From: Clostridiales bacterium
GTDB lineage: Bacteria; Bacillota; Clostridia; Christensenellales; HGM11417
Length of the DNA stretch: 42,739 nucleotides
Direction: 5' to 3'
NCBI GenBank assembly: GCA_012519285.1
Contig: JAAYQN010000060.1
Coordinates: 1 to 42,739 of the forward strand
Shown here: one piece after another, positions 11,051-19,313 of the stretch
How positions within the stretch are numbered: the stretch's first letter is position 1
Layout of the letters: every line of letters starts with the position of its first letter
Program-made: the position numbers and the translations under genes
The notes under the pieces: generated by a model
The model's database searches: none
The model's input: the letters and a program-made list of their open reading frames with translations, nothing else
What the model was told of the DNA's origin: nothing

Positions 11051-11833
11051 ATGGACCAATCTGCCCAATTTGGCAGGAAGGCGCTGGCGTTCTTCCTGGT
11101 GCTGATTGCAGGGATTTTTTTGATAAAGAATTTGGACAGGATATTAAAGAAGGTGTTTTCGAGGAGGCAAATCGACGGGATTGTGGCGAGATTCATCACC
11201 TCGCTGCTTTACGTGGTGCTCTTCGTGCTGCTTGTGATATTACTGTTTGATATAATGCAGGTGTCGCTGGCGCCGCTGGTCACCATTCTGGGAGCGGTGG
11301 GGCTGGCGCTTTCGCTCTCGCTAAAGGACAGCCTGAGCAACCTCGCGAGCGGCATCCTGATTATCGCAACCAAGCTTTTTAAGCAGGAGGATCACGTAAA
11401 GATAGGCGATCTTGAGGGAATGGTGAAACAGATAAAATTCTTTACCACCGAGCTTTACACTTACGACAACAAGAAAATAATCCTGCCGAACAACGTCGTG
11501 GCATCCTCGGAGATAATAAATTACTCGGCGCTGGATATAAGACGGCTTGACATAGATTTTCTGGCGCCCTTTGGCACCTCGCTGGAAATAGTTCGGGAAA
11601 TACTTTACGAAATGCTGAGCTCGAGCGACCTGGTGCTCAAGGACCCTGCCCCCGCGGTGAAACTGCTAAAGCACACCTCGAGCACCCTCTTTCTCTCCGC
11701 CAGAATGTGGGTAAAAACCGACGATTACTGGACAGCTTATTTTGAAATGCAGGAAAAGTTATATAATCAGTTACTAAAGCATGGAATAGAAGTAAAGACT
11801 GATAAAGTAGAGGTAAAAATGCTTGAAGAATAA
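11051..11833 (+). CDS. MscS-family mechanosensitive ion channel
   Basis: TM helices then LGAVGLALSLSLKDSLSNLASGILI pore helix; start at ATG 11051 after AAGGAGAAAGGAG. Confidence 0.88.
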   Translation: MDQSAQFGRKALAFFLVLIAGIFLIKNLDRILKKVFSRRQIDGIVARFITSLLYVVLFVLLVILLFDIMQVSLAPLVTILGAVGLALSLSLKDSLSNLASGILIIATKLFKQEDHVKIGDLEGMVKQIKFFTTELYTYDNKKIILPNNVVASSEIINYSALDIRRLDIDFLAPFGTSLEIVREILYEMLSSSDLVLKDPAPAVKLLKHTSSTLFLSARMWVKTDDYWTAYFEMQEKLYNQLLKHGIEVKTDKVEVKMLEE

Positions 11834-12156
11834 AATGTACAATTTACAATGCGCAATTTGCAAGTTATTCTTTTTATCCAAAAATGTTCACTGACATCTC
11901 AATCTGGCAACAGACAGTATAACACAATAAGAAAAAATCCATATCAAAGACATAGTCTGCTTATTAATTGGTTGCGTGCTGGGGGGTTGCAAAGGGGGGA
12001 GCGCTTCGCGGGGTATGCCGTCCCTCCTTTGCGGTTTTTTGGTTATTTTTTTGCCCTATAAAAAAAGTAGTTATTAATCGTCATTTTTCCTTAGAAAGAA
12101 TAAAATCTTTAAAAAACATTAAAAAATAACTTTTCGCCGTTTTTTAGAAATTTTTC
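11834..12156. repeat. composite dispersed repeat, copy A
   Basis: AATGTACAATTTACAATGCGCAATTTGCAA, then GCAAAGGGGGGAGCGCTTCGCGGGGTATGCCGTCCCTCCTTTGC hairpin, then GGTTATTTTTTTGCCCTATAAAAAAAGTAGTTA; same order as copy B. Confidence 0.8.
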
Positions 12157-14424
12157 TTAAAAGATTTCTCTTTTTACTATATAATGCTTTGCCCCGCTTT
12201 CCTCCCAAAGCGTACCCTTATATCCTTTTGGCAGCCGCAGCTCCCACTCGCACCCGGGGGGCGCCTCCACCTTCAGAGCGATTTCTTCCCCCTGCCTCTG
12301 CCATTTTACCGCCACCTTGCCGCAAGGCAGCCGGTGCCAGCCTTCGGCAAAGCTGAGGTTTTCGATGAAGTTCGGCGCTATAAGCACGAAATTGAAACGG
12401 GTAAAATCGGGGTTTACGTTTATCCCGCATATCGCCTTGATAAACCACGCGCTGATGTCGCCGAAGAAATGATGGTTGAGCGAAGCGACGTTCTCGTCGT
12501 TAGCCCTCTTCATCTCGCCTTCCTTTAGCAAGAAGAAACATTCGGGCAGGCTGGTGGCGCCGAGGTTGGCGTAATAGCCGTAGCCGGGACAATCCGTCCG
12601 CGTTATCATCTTATATGCGAGGTCACTGTACCCATTTTCCGCCAGCACGTGGAAGATAACCCTCGCTCCTAATATCCCGCAATCGAATTGGTCATTCTTT
12701 TCCCTTATCGTCCTAAGAAGGTCGGAGAGCGCGGCTTCCTTTTCCCCTTCCTCAAACGCCCCGTAACAGAGCGCCATGGAGAAGGCGGTCTGTGTGGCGA
12801 TCTCCCTCTTCAGCCTTCCCTTTTCGATGAAGGCGGAGCGAAAGCCCTTCTTAAGCCTGCCGTAAAGGTCCTTGGCATAGGCAGCCTTTTCATCATTGCC
12901 AATCACCTCGAATATCCGGGCGGCTTTTTCGCAGATGTCCATGCACGTCAGGGTGTCGGTGACCTCGAGGGGGGTGGTGTAGTCGTCGCTAGCCCTGTCG
13001 ACGGGGCACCAGTCGCCGAGGCCGTAGGCGGCGAGGCCGTTCTCCATAAGCCTCGTGGACATGTATTTCAGGTATTTGAAGATGCTTTCGGCATTTTCCC
13101 GCAGCACTTCGATATCGCCGCGATATTTGTACAGATAGTAAGGTAGGTTAACAAGCACTATATCCCATGCCGGACCGTTCCCCCACTCAAAGCCCCATCC
13201 GCCGGTCGGGACAATTCCTGGCAGCGCCCCCCGCTCGTCGTGAGCCGCGCGTATGCTGATGAGCCACTGGCGCAAGCTGTTTTCCGCCTCAAGGTTGAGC
13301 AGTGTGTGCTCGGCGGAAAGCGCGGCATCGCCCGTCCAGCCGTTCTTTTCCCTGTGGGGGCAATCGGTGGGGAAATAGAAAAAGTTAGAGAGCGTGGAGT
13401 TGCGGGTCATTTCCTGAAGCCTGTTGGCGATGGTGTCGGAGCACGAAAAGCCTCCCCTCTCCTTTAAGTCAGAATGCATTATGAGGAAGGTCAGAAGGTC
13501 GCTGGTTGCCTGGCTGTCATCGATGCCTTCCACGTACACGTATTGAAAGCCGTGATAGGTAAAGTGTGGGACGTATATCTGCAGACCCTTGCCGTTGCAC
13601 ACAAATTCATCTCTCTGCCAGTAACCCTTCCTCGTCCTGTCGCCGAAAGAGATGTTGGCAAGGTCGAGCTTGCCGCCGTTTATCACTTCGCCGTGTGTGA
13701 GGGATATCCTTTGTCCCTCGTAGCCTTTTATTGCAAGGCGGCACACGCCGGCGCTGTTGATGCCAAAATCATATATGTACCCGTCGCCGCTCTTTATCAC
13801 CTTGAGAGGCTTTACCTCCCTTTTCACCGCTATGGGCTCGGCGAAGCTGAGCACAGGCTGGCCCTTGGGGGCGTCTGCCACAAAGCAGTTTTTCCAGCCG
13901 CTGTCGTCGTAGCCCACCTCCGCCCACGACAATATCTCGAGGCGGGAGTCATAATGCTCGCCGCAGCGCAGGTCGTCAAAGGTTATGGGGGAAGGTTTGG
14001 TCTTGAAGCTTTCGTCCGCCTCCAAAGCGAGCCCGCCATCTACCTTGAGCGCCAGCGCCACTTTGGGGCTGCTCCTGTAAGCAGCCTTGTCGAAAACCCA
14101 GATATTGCCGCCAAAGGCGTTTTGCATGCCGTTGCCGAGGATGAGGCCGATTACGTTCTTTCCCCTGACGAGGTATCCCGTTACATCGTAATTGTCGTAG
14201 TACAGCACCTGATCGGGATTGGTAATGTAGGGTGCCAAAAAGCCTTTTGTTATCCTCTGGCCGTTGACATACAGCTCATAAAAGCCCAGCCCACAAATGG
14301 TTATTTCCGCCGCCCTCGGCTGGTCCTGCAGCGAAAACACCTTTCTTATGTAAGGGGCGGGCACGTGGCTGTCAAAGTCACAAAACTGCCTGGTTGCGGA
14401 TATGAATTTCTTTGAGAATACCAT
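12157..14424 (-). CDS. alpha-L-rhamnosidase, GH78 family
   Basis: 755 aa; YELYVNGQRI, FPTDCPHREKNGWTGDA and WDIVLVNLPYYLY motifs. Confidence 0.88.
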   Translation of the reverse strand: MVFSKKFISATRQFCDFDSHVPAPYIRKVFSLQDQPRAAEITICGLGFYELYVNGQRITKGFLAPYITNPDQVLYYDNYDVTGYLVRGKNVIGLILGNGMQNAFGGNIWVFDKAAYRSSPKVALALKVDGGLALEADESFKTKPSPITFDDLRCGEHYDSRLEILSWAEVGYDDSGWKNCFVADAPKGQPVLSFAEPIAVKREVKPLKVIKSGDGYIYDFGINSAGVCRLAIKGYEGQRISLTHGEVINGGKLDLANISFGDRTRKGYWQRDEFVCNGKGLQIYVPHFTYHGFQYVYVEGIDDSQATSDLLTFLIMHSDLKERGGFSCSDTIANRLQEMTRNSTLSNFFYFPTDCPHREKNGWTGDAALSAEHTLLNLEAENSLRQWLISIRAAHDERGALPGIVPTGGWGFEWGNGPAWDIVLVNLPYYLYKYRGDIEVLRENAESIFKYLKYMSTRLMENGLAAYGLGDWCPVDRASDDYTTPLEVTDTLTCMDICEKAARIFEVIGNDEKAAYAKDLYGRLKKGFRSAFIEKGRLKREIATQTAFSMALCYGAFEEGEKEAALSDLLRTIREKNDQFDCGILGARVIFHVLAENGYSDLAYKMITRTDCPGYGYYANLGATSLPECFFLLKEGEMKRANDENVASLNHHFFGDISAWFIKAICGINVNPDFTRFNFVLIAPNFIENLSFAEGWHRLPCGKVAVKWQRQGEEIALKVEAPPGCEWELRLPKGYKGTLWEESGAKHYIVKREIF

Positions 14425-14487
14425 ACCTTTACTTCCTCGTGTTTAATGAGCAGTTTCCCTCGTTTTTTAAAGCCATTTATTGAAAAG

Positions 14488-14548
14488 ATATATCATAATA
14501 TGTAAAAATATGCAACTAAAAATATATCATAATATGTAAAATATGCAA
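14488..14548 (-). promoter_or_regulatory. duplicated 27-28 nt promoter-like module upstream of GH78 gene
   Basis: Minus TTGCATATTTT(T)ACATATTATGATATAT occurs twice, 34 nt apart; each has TTGCAT-N16/17-TATATT/C. Confidence 0.55.
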
Positions 14549-14564
14549 AAGAAGGGCGGCAAGC

Positions 14565-14595
14565 AAAAGAGCCCGAATGTTTCGGGCCCTTTTTT
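14565..14595 (-). terminator. intrinsic terminator downstream of YjzC-like gene
   Basis: Minus GGCCCGAAACATTCGGGCTCTTTT. Confidence 0.65.
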
Positions 14596-14607
14596 CCGCA
14601 CTTACCT

Positions 14608-14772
14608 TTATTTGCTGGTAGAGTAGGATTCCGCGTCCTTGATCCTGGTAGGTGGAACTCTGTGACCTGCGGGTACCCTTATTTCTCCCAAGGTATTGCC
14701 ATTGGCGTCTTTAACGTAAAGGGTAACGTCTTGATTAACCTCTTCGCCGGGCCTGAAAGTCTGGTTAGCCAT
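14608..14772 (-). CDS. YjzC-like uncharacterised small protein (54 aa)
   Basis: MANQTFRPGEEVNQDVTLYVKDANGNTLGEIRVPAGHRVPPTRIKDAESYSTSK; strong AAAGGAGGTAAAATC RBS; FxPGE...AGxRxPPT resembles YjzC. Confidence 0.6.
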   Translation of the reverse strand: MANQTFRPGEEVNQDVTLYVKDANGNTLGEIRVPAGHRVPPTRIKDAESYSTSK

Positions 14773-14968
14773 AAAGATTTTACCTCCTTTTATACTTGTA
14801 TTCTTAGTATTTGTATGGAAGGAAAATTTATACGTAACTTTTTTAAAAAAATTTACGGTTTTTAAAAAATCAAAAAGGGAACATTTTTTCTCTATAGTCT
14901 TTGTGGTTTTTATATTTTTATTTATTTTTATGGATAAAACATTTATTAAAGGCTGCTTTTTGTTCGCC

Positions 14969-15006
14969 AAAAAAAAACAAGCCGCTTTCGGCATTCTCGG
15001 CTTGTT
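14969..15006 (-). terminator. intrinsic terminator downstream of thioredoxin-reductase-like gene
   Basis: Minus ACAAGCCGAGAATGCCGAAAGCGGCTTGT followed by a long T run. Confidence 0.8.
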
Positions 15007-15058
15007 CTGATGTAAAAAAGGTTTGTTTTCTCGTCAGTTTTTCACTCCGGGCGGGCTT

Positions 15059-15913
15059 TTATTTCTTTTTTCGGAGGTATCTGGTTATGGCGATGGCGGC
15101 GTGGGCGCCGTCGGAAATCGCCTTTGCCACCTGGGCGAAGCCGCCTATGCAGTCGCCCGCGGCAAATACCCCCTCGACGTTGGTCATGTAGTTTTCGTCT
15201 ACCGCTATGCTGCCCTTGTCGGTGAGGATGCCGAGCTTTAGCGCAAAATCGTCCGCGCCGGCGCTGCCGAGCGCAATGAACACGCCGTCCAAGGAGAAAT
15301 CGGCGACGGTCGTCCTTATTCCCTCGACGCGCTCGGAGCCGTAGACCTCGAGTATCTTGTCTTTTACGACGGGAATGCCTTCGAGTGGGAACAGGGGCTG
15401 CTCGGTATCGGTAAAGATGGTAACCTCTTTCACAAAGTTTTTCAGATACTTTGCCTCGGAAAGCGCGAATTTGCCGTCGCCGATGACGCCCACCTTTTTG
15501 CCCTTATAGAAGAAGCCGTCGCACACCGAGCAGTAGCTTACGCCCCTGCCTTCAAGTCTCTGCACGCCCTCTATGGAGACGCTCTTCCTCTTTTTGCCGC
15601 AGGCAATCAGCAGCGTCTTTGCCTGGTAGCTTTGGCTAAGGGTCTTTACCGTAAACGCCTCGCCAAAATCAAAGCCCGTCACCTCGTCGTCGATTATCGG
15701 CACGCCGAAGTTTTCGGCTTGTTTAAGTCCGCTTCTGAACAGCTCTTCCGCCCGTATGGGCTGGGCAAAGCCGTAGTAGTTCTCGATGAGCCCTGCCTTT
15801 TGAAGCGAGCCCATGTCCTTGCCGATGACGAGTACCTCGAGGCCCGCCCTCTTTAAGTATATCGCCGCGCTGATGCCGGCCGGCCCTTTTCCTATCACGA
15901 CGGTGTCAAACAA
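15059..15913 (-). CDS. thioredoxin reductase-like NAD(P)/FAD-dependent oxidoreductase
   Basis: GKGPAGISAAIYLKRAGL FAD motif; CSVCDG redox CxxC; VFAAGDC. Confidence 0.88.
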   Translation of the reverse strand: MFDTVVIGKGPAGISAAIYLKRAGLEVLVIGKDMGSLQKAGLIENYYGFAQPIRAEELFRSGLKQAENFGVPIIDDEVTGFDFGEAFTVKTLSQSYQAKTLLIACGKKRKSVSIEGVQRLEGRGVSYCSVCDGFFYKGKKVGVIGDGKFALSEAKYLKNFVKEVTIFTDTEQPLFPLEGIPVVKDKILEVYGSERVEGIRTTVADFSLDGVFIALGSAGADDFALKLGILTDKGSIAVDENYMTNVEGVFAAGDCIGGFAQVAKAISDGAHAAIAITRYLRKKK

Positions 15914-15977
15914 AGCTATACCCTCTTTATTATTTTATGTAGATCAGCCCATTCGCGAGGAAGTCGCGCCATTACAC

Positions 15978-16385
15978 TCACTTATTGATGTCCTTCTTCC
16001 ATAGTCCGTGCAGGTTGCAGTACTCGAATGCAGCAATAGGGCAGTCGCCCTCGGCAAGCGTGAATGTAACCCTGGTCTCCTTGCCTATCTCTATGCACTT
16101 CCTGTAGCCGCCGCAGCAGGTCTGAAGGTAAATCCACTCGATGTGGTGCTCGGGCAAGCTTGGATGAAGCACCGAGCCAACGGTTACAGTGACCTTGTCG
16201 CCTTCTACTGTTACCACAGGCACGTGTTTTTCAGCCGAGGCGTCCACGGTATTGGGGACGAGCTCCTGCATTGGCTCGTCGCAGCAGATGGGAAGGGCTC
16301 CCGAGAACTTAATCATTCCCGCGAAGTTGCCGCAATGCCTGCACCTGAAAAATTTTTGCTCCCTGTTGATATCGCAGCACGACAT
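15978..16385 (-). CDS. dfx: desulfoferrodoxin (superoxide reductase)
   Basis: FFRCRHCGN...ICCDEPM N-terminal Cys domain; LHPSLPEHHIEWIYLQT; YCNLHGLWK active-site motif; ATG at 16385. Confidence 0.93.
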   Translation of the reverse strand: MSCCDINREQKFFRCRHCGNFAGMIKFSGALPICCDEPMQELVPNTVDASAEKHVPVVTVEGDKVTVTVGSVLHPSLPEHHIEWIYLQTCCGGYRKCIEIGKETRVTFTLAEGDCPIAAFEYCNLHGLWKKDINK

Positions 16386-16488
16386 TTCTATTCTCTCCTT
16401 TTTTTTATTACCAACTGACAAGAGCCGCGGCAAATACCTTATTTCCGACTCTATATTTTATGTTTAAACAGTTTTCAGGATAAATAAA

Positions 16489-16513
16489 CAAAAAAAGCCC
16501 TGAGTTTGGGCCT
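16489..16513 (-). terminator. intrinsic terminator downstream of ECF-S-like gene
   Basis: Minus GGCCCAAACTCAGGGCTTTTTTT. Confidence 0.7.
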
Positions 16514-16519
16514 TTTTCT

Positions 16520-17056
16520 TCACGCCTCCAGCACCTTTGCTCTCACCAGCGCTTTCCTTAAGCCTATCGCCGCGAAGAAATCTATGTTGCTGTGGATGAA
16601 GGTGCCCGCGCCGCAGCTTATGAGAATGTATTCAATAACAGGCATATCGGCAAGCGACAGCCATACTGCCGCATACACCGCCAAAATCTCAAACAGCGAG
16701 TGCACGGCGCCGACCGCAACCGACACTATCGCCATGTTTTTGATGTTGCTTAAGGGCAGCTTTTTCTGCAAAACTATGAGCAGCAGCACGAAGAATATGT
16801 GGCTGGCCGCGCGCAGCACGGTGATGATGTTACCTGTGGATATGAAGGCGATAGCGGTGCCGATCGTTGCGAACACGCCCACGTAAGGCGATATGAGGGC
16901 CCCGAGCATCAGGAATACGTGGGAAAGGGGAGTAAAAGACCAGAACCCGAGGTCCACCTTGAAGTTGAACGTAGTCATAACCCAGATGTAGAGGACGCTC
17001 AACGCAACCAGCATGGCGGAGAGCGCTATCTTCTTTGTCTTATTCATCTCTATCAT
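16520..17056 (-). CDS. ECF transporter S-component-like integral membrane protein
   Basis: 178 aa, about six hydrophobic helices; KKIALSAMLVALSVLYI start and PLSHVFLMLGALISPYVGVF typical of S components; substrate not assignable. Confidence 0.6.
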   Translation of the reverse strand: MIEMNKTKKIALSAMLVALSVLYIWVMTTFNFKVDLGFWSFTPLSHVFLMLGALISPYVGVFATIGTAIAFISTGNIITVLRAASHIFFVLLLIVLQKKLPLSNIKNMAIVSVAVGAVHSLFEILAVYAAVWLSLADMPVIEYILISCGAGTFIHSNIDFFAAIGLRKALVRAKVLEA

Positions 17057-17093
17057 TCCAAAAAAATTTTTTCAAATAGTCTTAAAGCGGTTG

Positions 17094-17303
17094 TCAATGC
17101 CCGCAGCTGCAGCCTTCCCCGCAGCCCGAACAGTCCCCGCTGCAGCCCCCTCCCCCTTTGCCCAGGGAGATTAAGCATTTGCCGGTATAGTTCATGCCCG
17201 AAAGTTCGCCGCAGTTCGGGCACCTTTCGCTCGCCACGTCCCGCTTTACCAGCTTCTCGAACACGTTGCCGCAGGAAGGGCACTTGAACTCCTTTAAGGG
17301 CAT
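17094..17303 (-). CDS. FmdB-family zinc ribbon protein with Cys-rich tail
   Basis: MPLKEFKCPSCGNVFEKL...CPNCGE...GGGGCSGDCSGCGEGCSCGH. Confidence 0.85.
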   Translation of the reverse strand: MPLKEFKCPSCGNVFEKLVKRDVASERCPNCGELSGMNYTGKCLISLGKGGGGCSGDCSGCGEGCSCGH

Positions 17304-18242
17304 CTATTTTATCTTCCTCGTCTTGTTGATTAGGAGCAGCGCAAAGCAGACCGTGAGCGGGAGGGTTATGGCGAGCACGAGCCAGAAGCCCGCGGGATTG
17401 CCCCCAAAGGGCACGGGCACGTTCATTCCCCACAGGCTGGCGATCAGGGTGGGCAGCGACATGATAATGGTAATGATGGTAAGCAGCTTCATCACTATGT
17501 TGACGTTGTTGTTTATTATTGAGGCAAAGGCGTCCATCGTACCAGTCAATATCTCCCTGTAGATGTTACACATCTCTATCGCTTGCTTGTTTTCTATGAT
17601 GAGGTCGTTTAAAAGGTCCATCTCCTCGGGCATGTCTTTGAGTTCCTCGAACTTGGCGATCTTCTCTATGACAACCTGGTTGGCCTTTGAGGCGGTGGAA
17701 AAGTATACAAGCGATTTCTCGAGCTCGAGCAATTGGAAGATCTCCTTGTTCTTCATGGATTTCTGCAGCTCGCTCTGAATCCTGTGGCTGGTCTTGTCTA
17801 TCTGCTTAAGGTAGGACAAAAACTTAACGGAGTTTCTGTAAAGTATCTGAAGTATGAATTTAAGAGGCCTTTCGGTTGAGAAACTCTTTATGCGACCCTC
17901 GGCGAAATCGTTTGTTATTGAGGTTTCCTTGAGGCAGACGGTGACGAAATTCCCTTCGCCCGTTATTATGGAAAGCGGAATTGTGTTGTATACGTAATTG
18001 TCGTTCTCTTCCTCGATTATGGGAATGTCGACGATTATCATTCGGAAATTGCCTTCGTAATCGATGTGGGCAGATTCCTCTTCGTCGAGGGAGGCCTTAA
18101 GCATGTCATCCGGTATTCCGGTCTGCTTGGAGACGAGGTCGACCTCGTTGTCGGAAGGGTTTATCATGTCAATCCAGGTGTTTTTCTGAATGCTCTCAAG
18201 GGTCATAAGCGTTCCGCCGACGCTCTTTCTTACCGTAATCAT
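17304..18242 (-). CDS. corA: CorA-family magnesium/divalent cation transporter
   Basis: C-terminal two TM helices with GMNVPVPF (GMN motif). Confidence 0.92.
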   Translation of the reverse strand: MITVRKSVGGTLMTLESIQKNTWIDMINPSDNEVDLVSKQTGIPDDMLKASLDEEESAHIDYEGNFRMIIVDIPIIEEENDNYVYNTIPLSIITGEGNFVTVCLKETSITNDFAEGRIKSFSTERPLKFILQILYRNSVKFLSYLKQIDKTSHRIQSELQKSMKNKEIFQLLELEKSLVYFSTASKANQVVIEKIAKFEELKDMPEEMDLLNDLIIENKQAIEMCNIYREILTGTMDAFASIINNNVNIVMKLLTIITIIMSLPTLIASLWGMNVPVPFGGNPAGFWLVLAITLPLTVCFALLLINKTRKIK

Positions 18243-18420
18243 TTGAGTCCTACCTCCTGCCTTAAATTAATAAAGTGCGGAAGAACCGCACCTTAAACTA
18301 AGGCTTGGAAAGGCAAGCTCAAACCTCAGATTAAGGCAGTTCCCGCGTATTTTCATTCCTTCGACTGTTACCTAAAGGGTCTTCCATGACTCTCTCCTAT
18401 CGGTACATTAAGACAATTTT
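18243..18420 (-). promoter_or_regulatory. candidate structured regulatory leader RNA upstream of corA
   Basis: Overlapping alternative stems: CCTTAATCTGAGG/CCTTAGTTTAAGG, AAGGTGCGG-TTCTT-CCGCACTTT with T-rich tail, and CTGCCTTAA/TTAAGGCAG next to GGAGG. Confidence 0.5.
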
Positions 18421-18524
18421 ACTACAATTATACGGTTTAAGCAACTGTTTATTCACAAAAAAAATATATATTTGCGGTGAGTTATGGTATAATTATAGGG
18501 AGAAATCGTTTCGGAGGAAAAAGC

Positions 18525-19313
18525 ATGAGCAAGGTGGCTTTGGTAACCGGGGCGAGCAGGGGCATTGGCCTCGCTATCTCCAGGAAACTGGCTGAGATGG
18601 GCTACACTGTTTACGGGGCGGCGAGGGTGCCTTTTTCGCAGCCGGGGGTAATCAGCGTTCAGCTCGACGTCACAAAGCCCGAGCAGATAGAGCAGGCGGT
18701 GGAAGATATCATCCAAAGAGAAGGGCGGCTGGACCTTTTAGTCAACAACGCCGGGATGGGCATATCGGGCGCGGTGGAAAAGACGGCGGAAGAAGAGGCG
18801 AGGTACATCTTTGACGTCAACCTGTTCGGCCCGTTCTTTATGATAAAGAAATGCCTGCCCTACCTTCGCGAGAGCAAGGGCAGGATAATAAACATAAGCT
18901 CGGTTGCGTCCCGCCTGTGCATACCGTTTCAGGCGTTTTACAGCAGCACCAAGGCGGCGCTGGAGGCGCTCTCCTACGCGCTTATGCCGGAGGTGGCACC
19001 GTTCGGCGTGAAGGTGACTAACATCCTGCCCGGCGACACCAGGACAAACTTCACCGACGCGCGAAAGAAAAGCTTTGAAAAGGACGACCCCGTCTACGGC
19101 GAAAGGATATGGCGCTCGGTGAGCGTCATGGAAAAGGACGAGCGCGGCGGCATGTCTCCCGAAAAGGTGGCAAACGCCGTGGCAAAGGTCTTAAAGAGGA
19201 AAAACCCTCCCGTCATAAAAACCGTCGGCTTCCAGTACAAGCTGTTCCTCTTCTTAAACAGGCTGCTGCCAAAAAAGCTGGTGATTTGGATAATAGGGAA
19301 ATTGTATGGATAG
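18525..19313 (+). CDS. SDR family NAD(P)-dependent oxidoreductase
   Basis: VALVTGASRGIGLAI; NNAGMG; YSSTKAALEAL (YxxxK). Confidence 0.92.
   Translation: MSKVALVTGASRGIGLAISRKLAEMGYTVYGAARVPFSQPGVISVQLDVTKPEQIEQAVEDIIQREGRLDLLVNNAGMGISGAVEKTAEEEARYIFDVNLFGPFFMIKKCLPYLRESKGRIINISSVASRLCIPFQAFYSSTKAALEALSYALMPEVAPFGVKVTNILPGDTRTNFTDARKKSFEKDDPVYGERIWRSVSVMEKDERGGMSPEKVANAVAKVLKRKNPPVIKTVGFQYKLFLFLNRLLPKKLVIWIIGKLYG

Noticed and set aside
11849-12061. 70-aa ORF ending RFFGYFFAL
   Set aside because: Lies wholly inside the dispersed repeat; likely a spurious ORF from the repeat's GC-rich hairpin.
13474-14415. 313-aa plus-strand ORF opposite the rhamnosidase
   Set aside because: Antisense to a well-supported GH78 coding sequence; no start signals.
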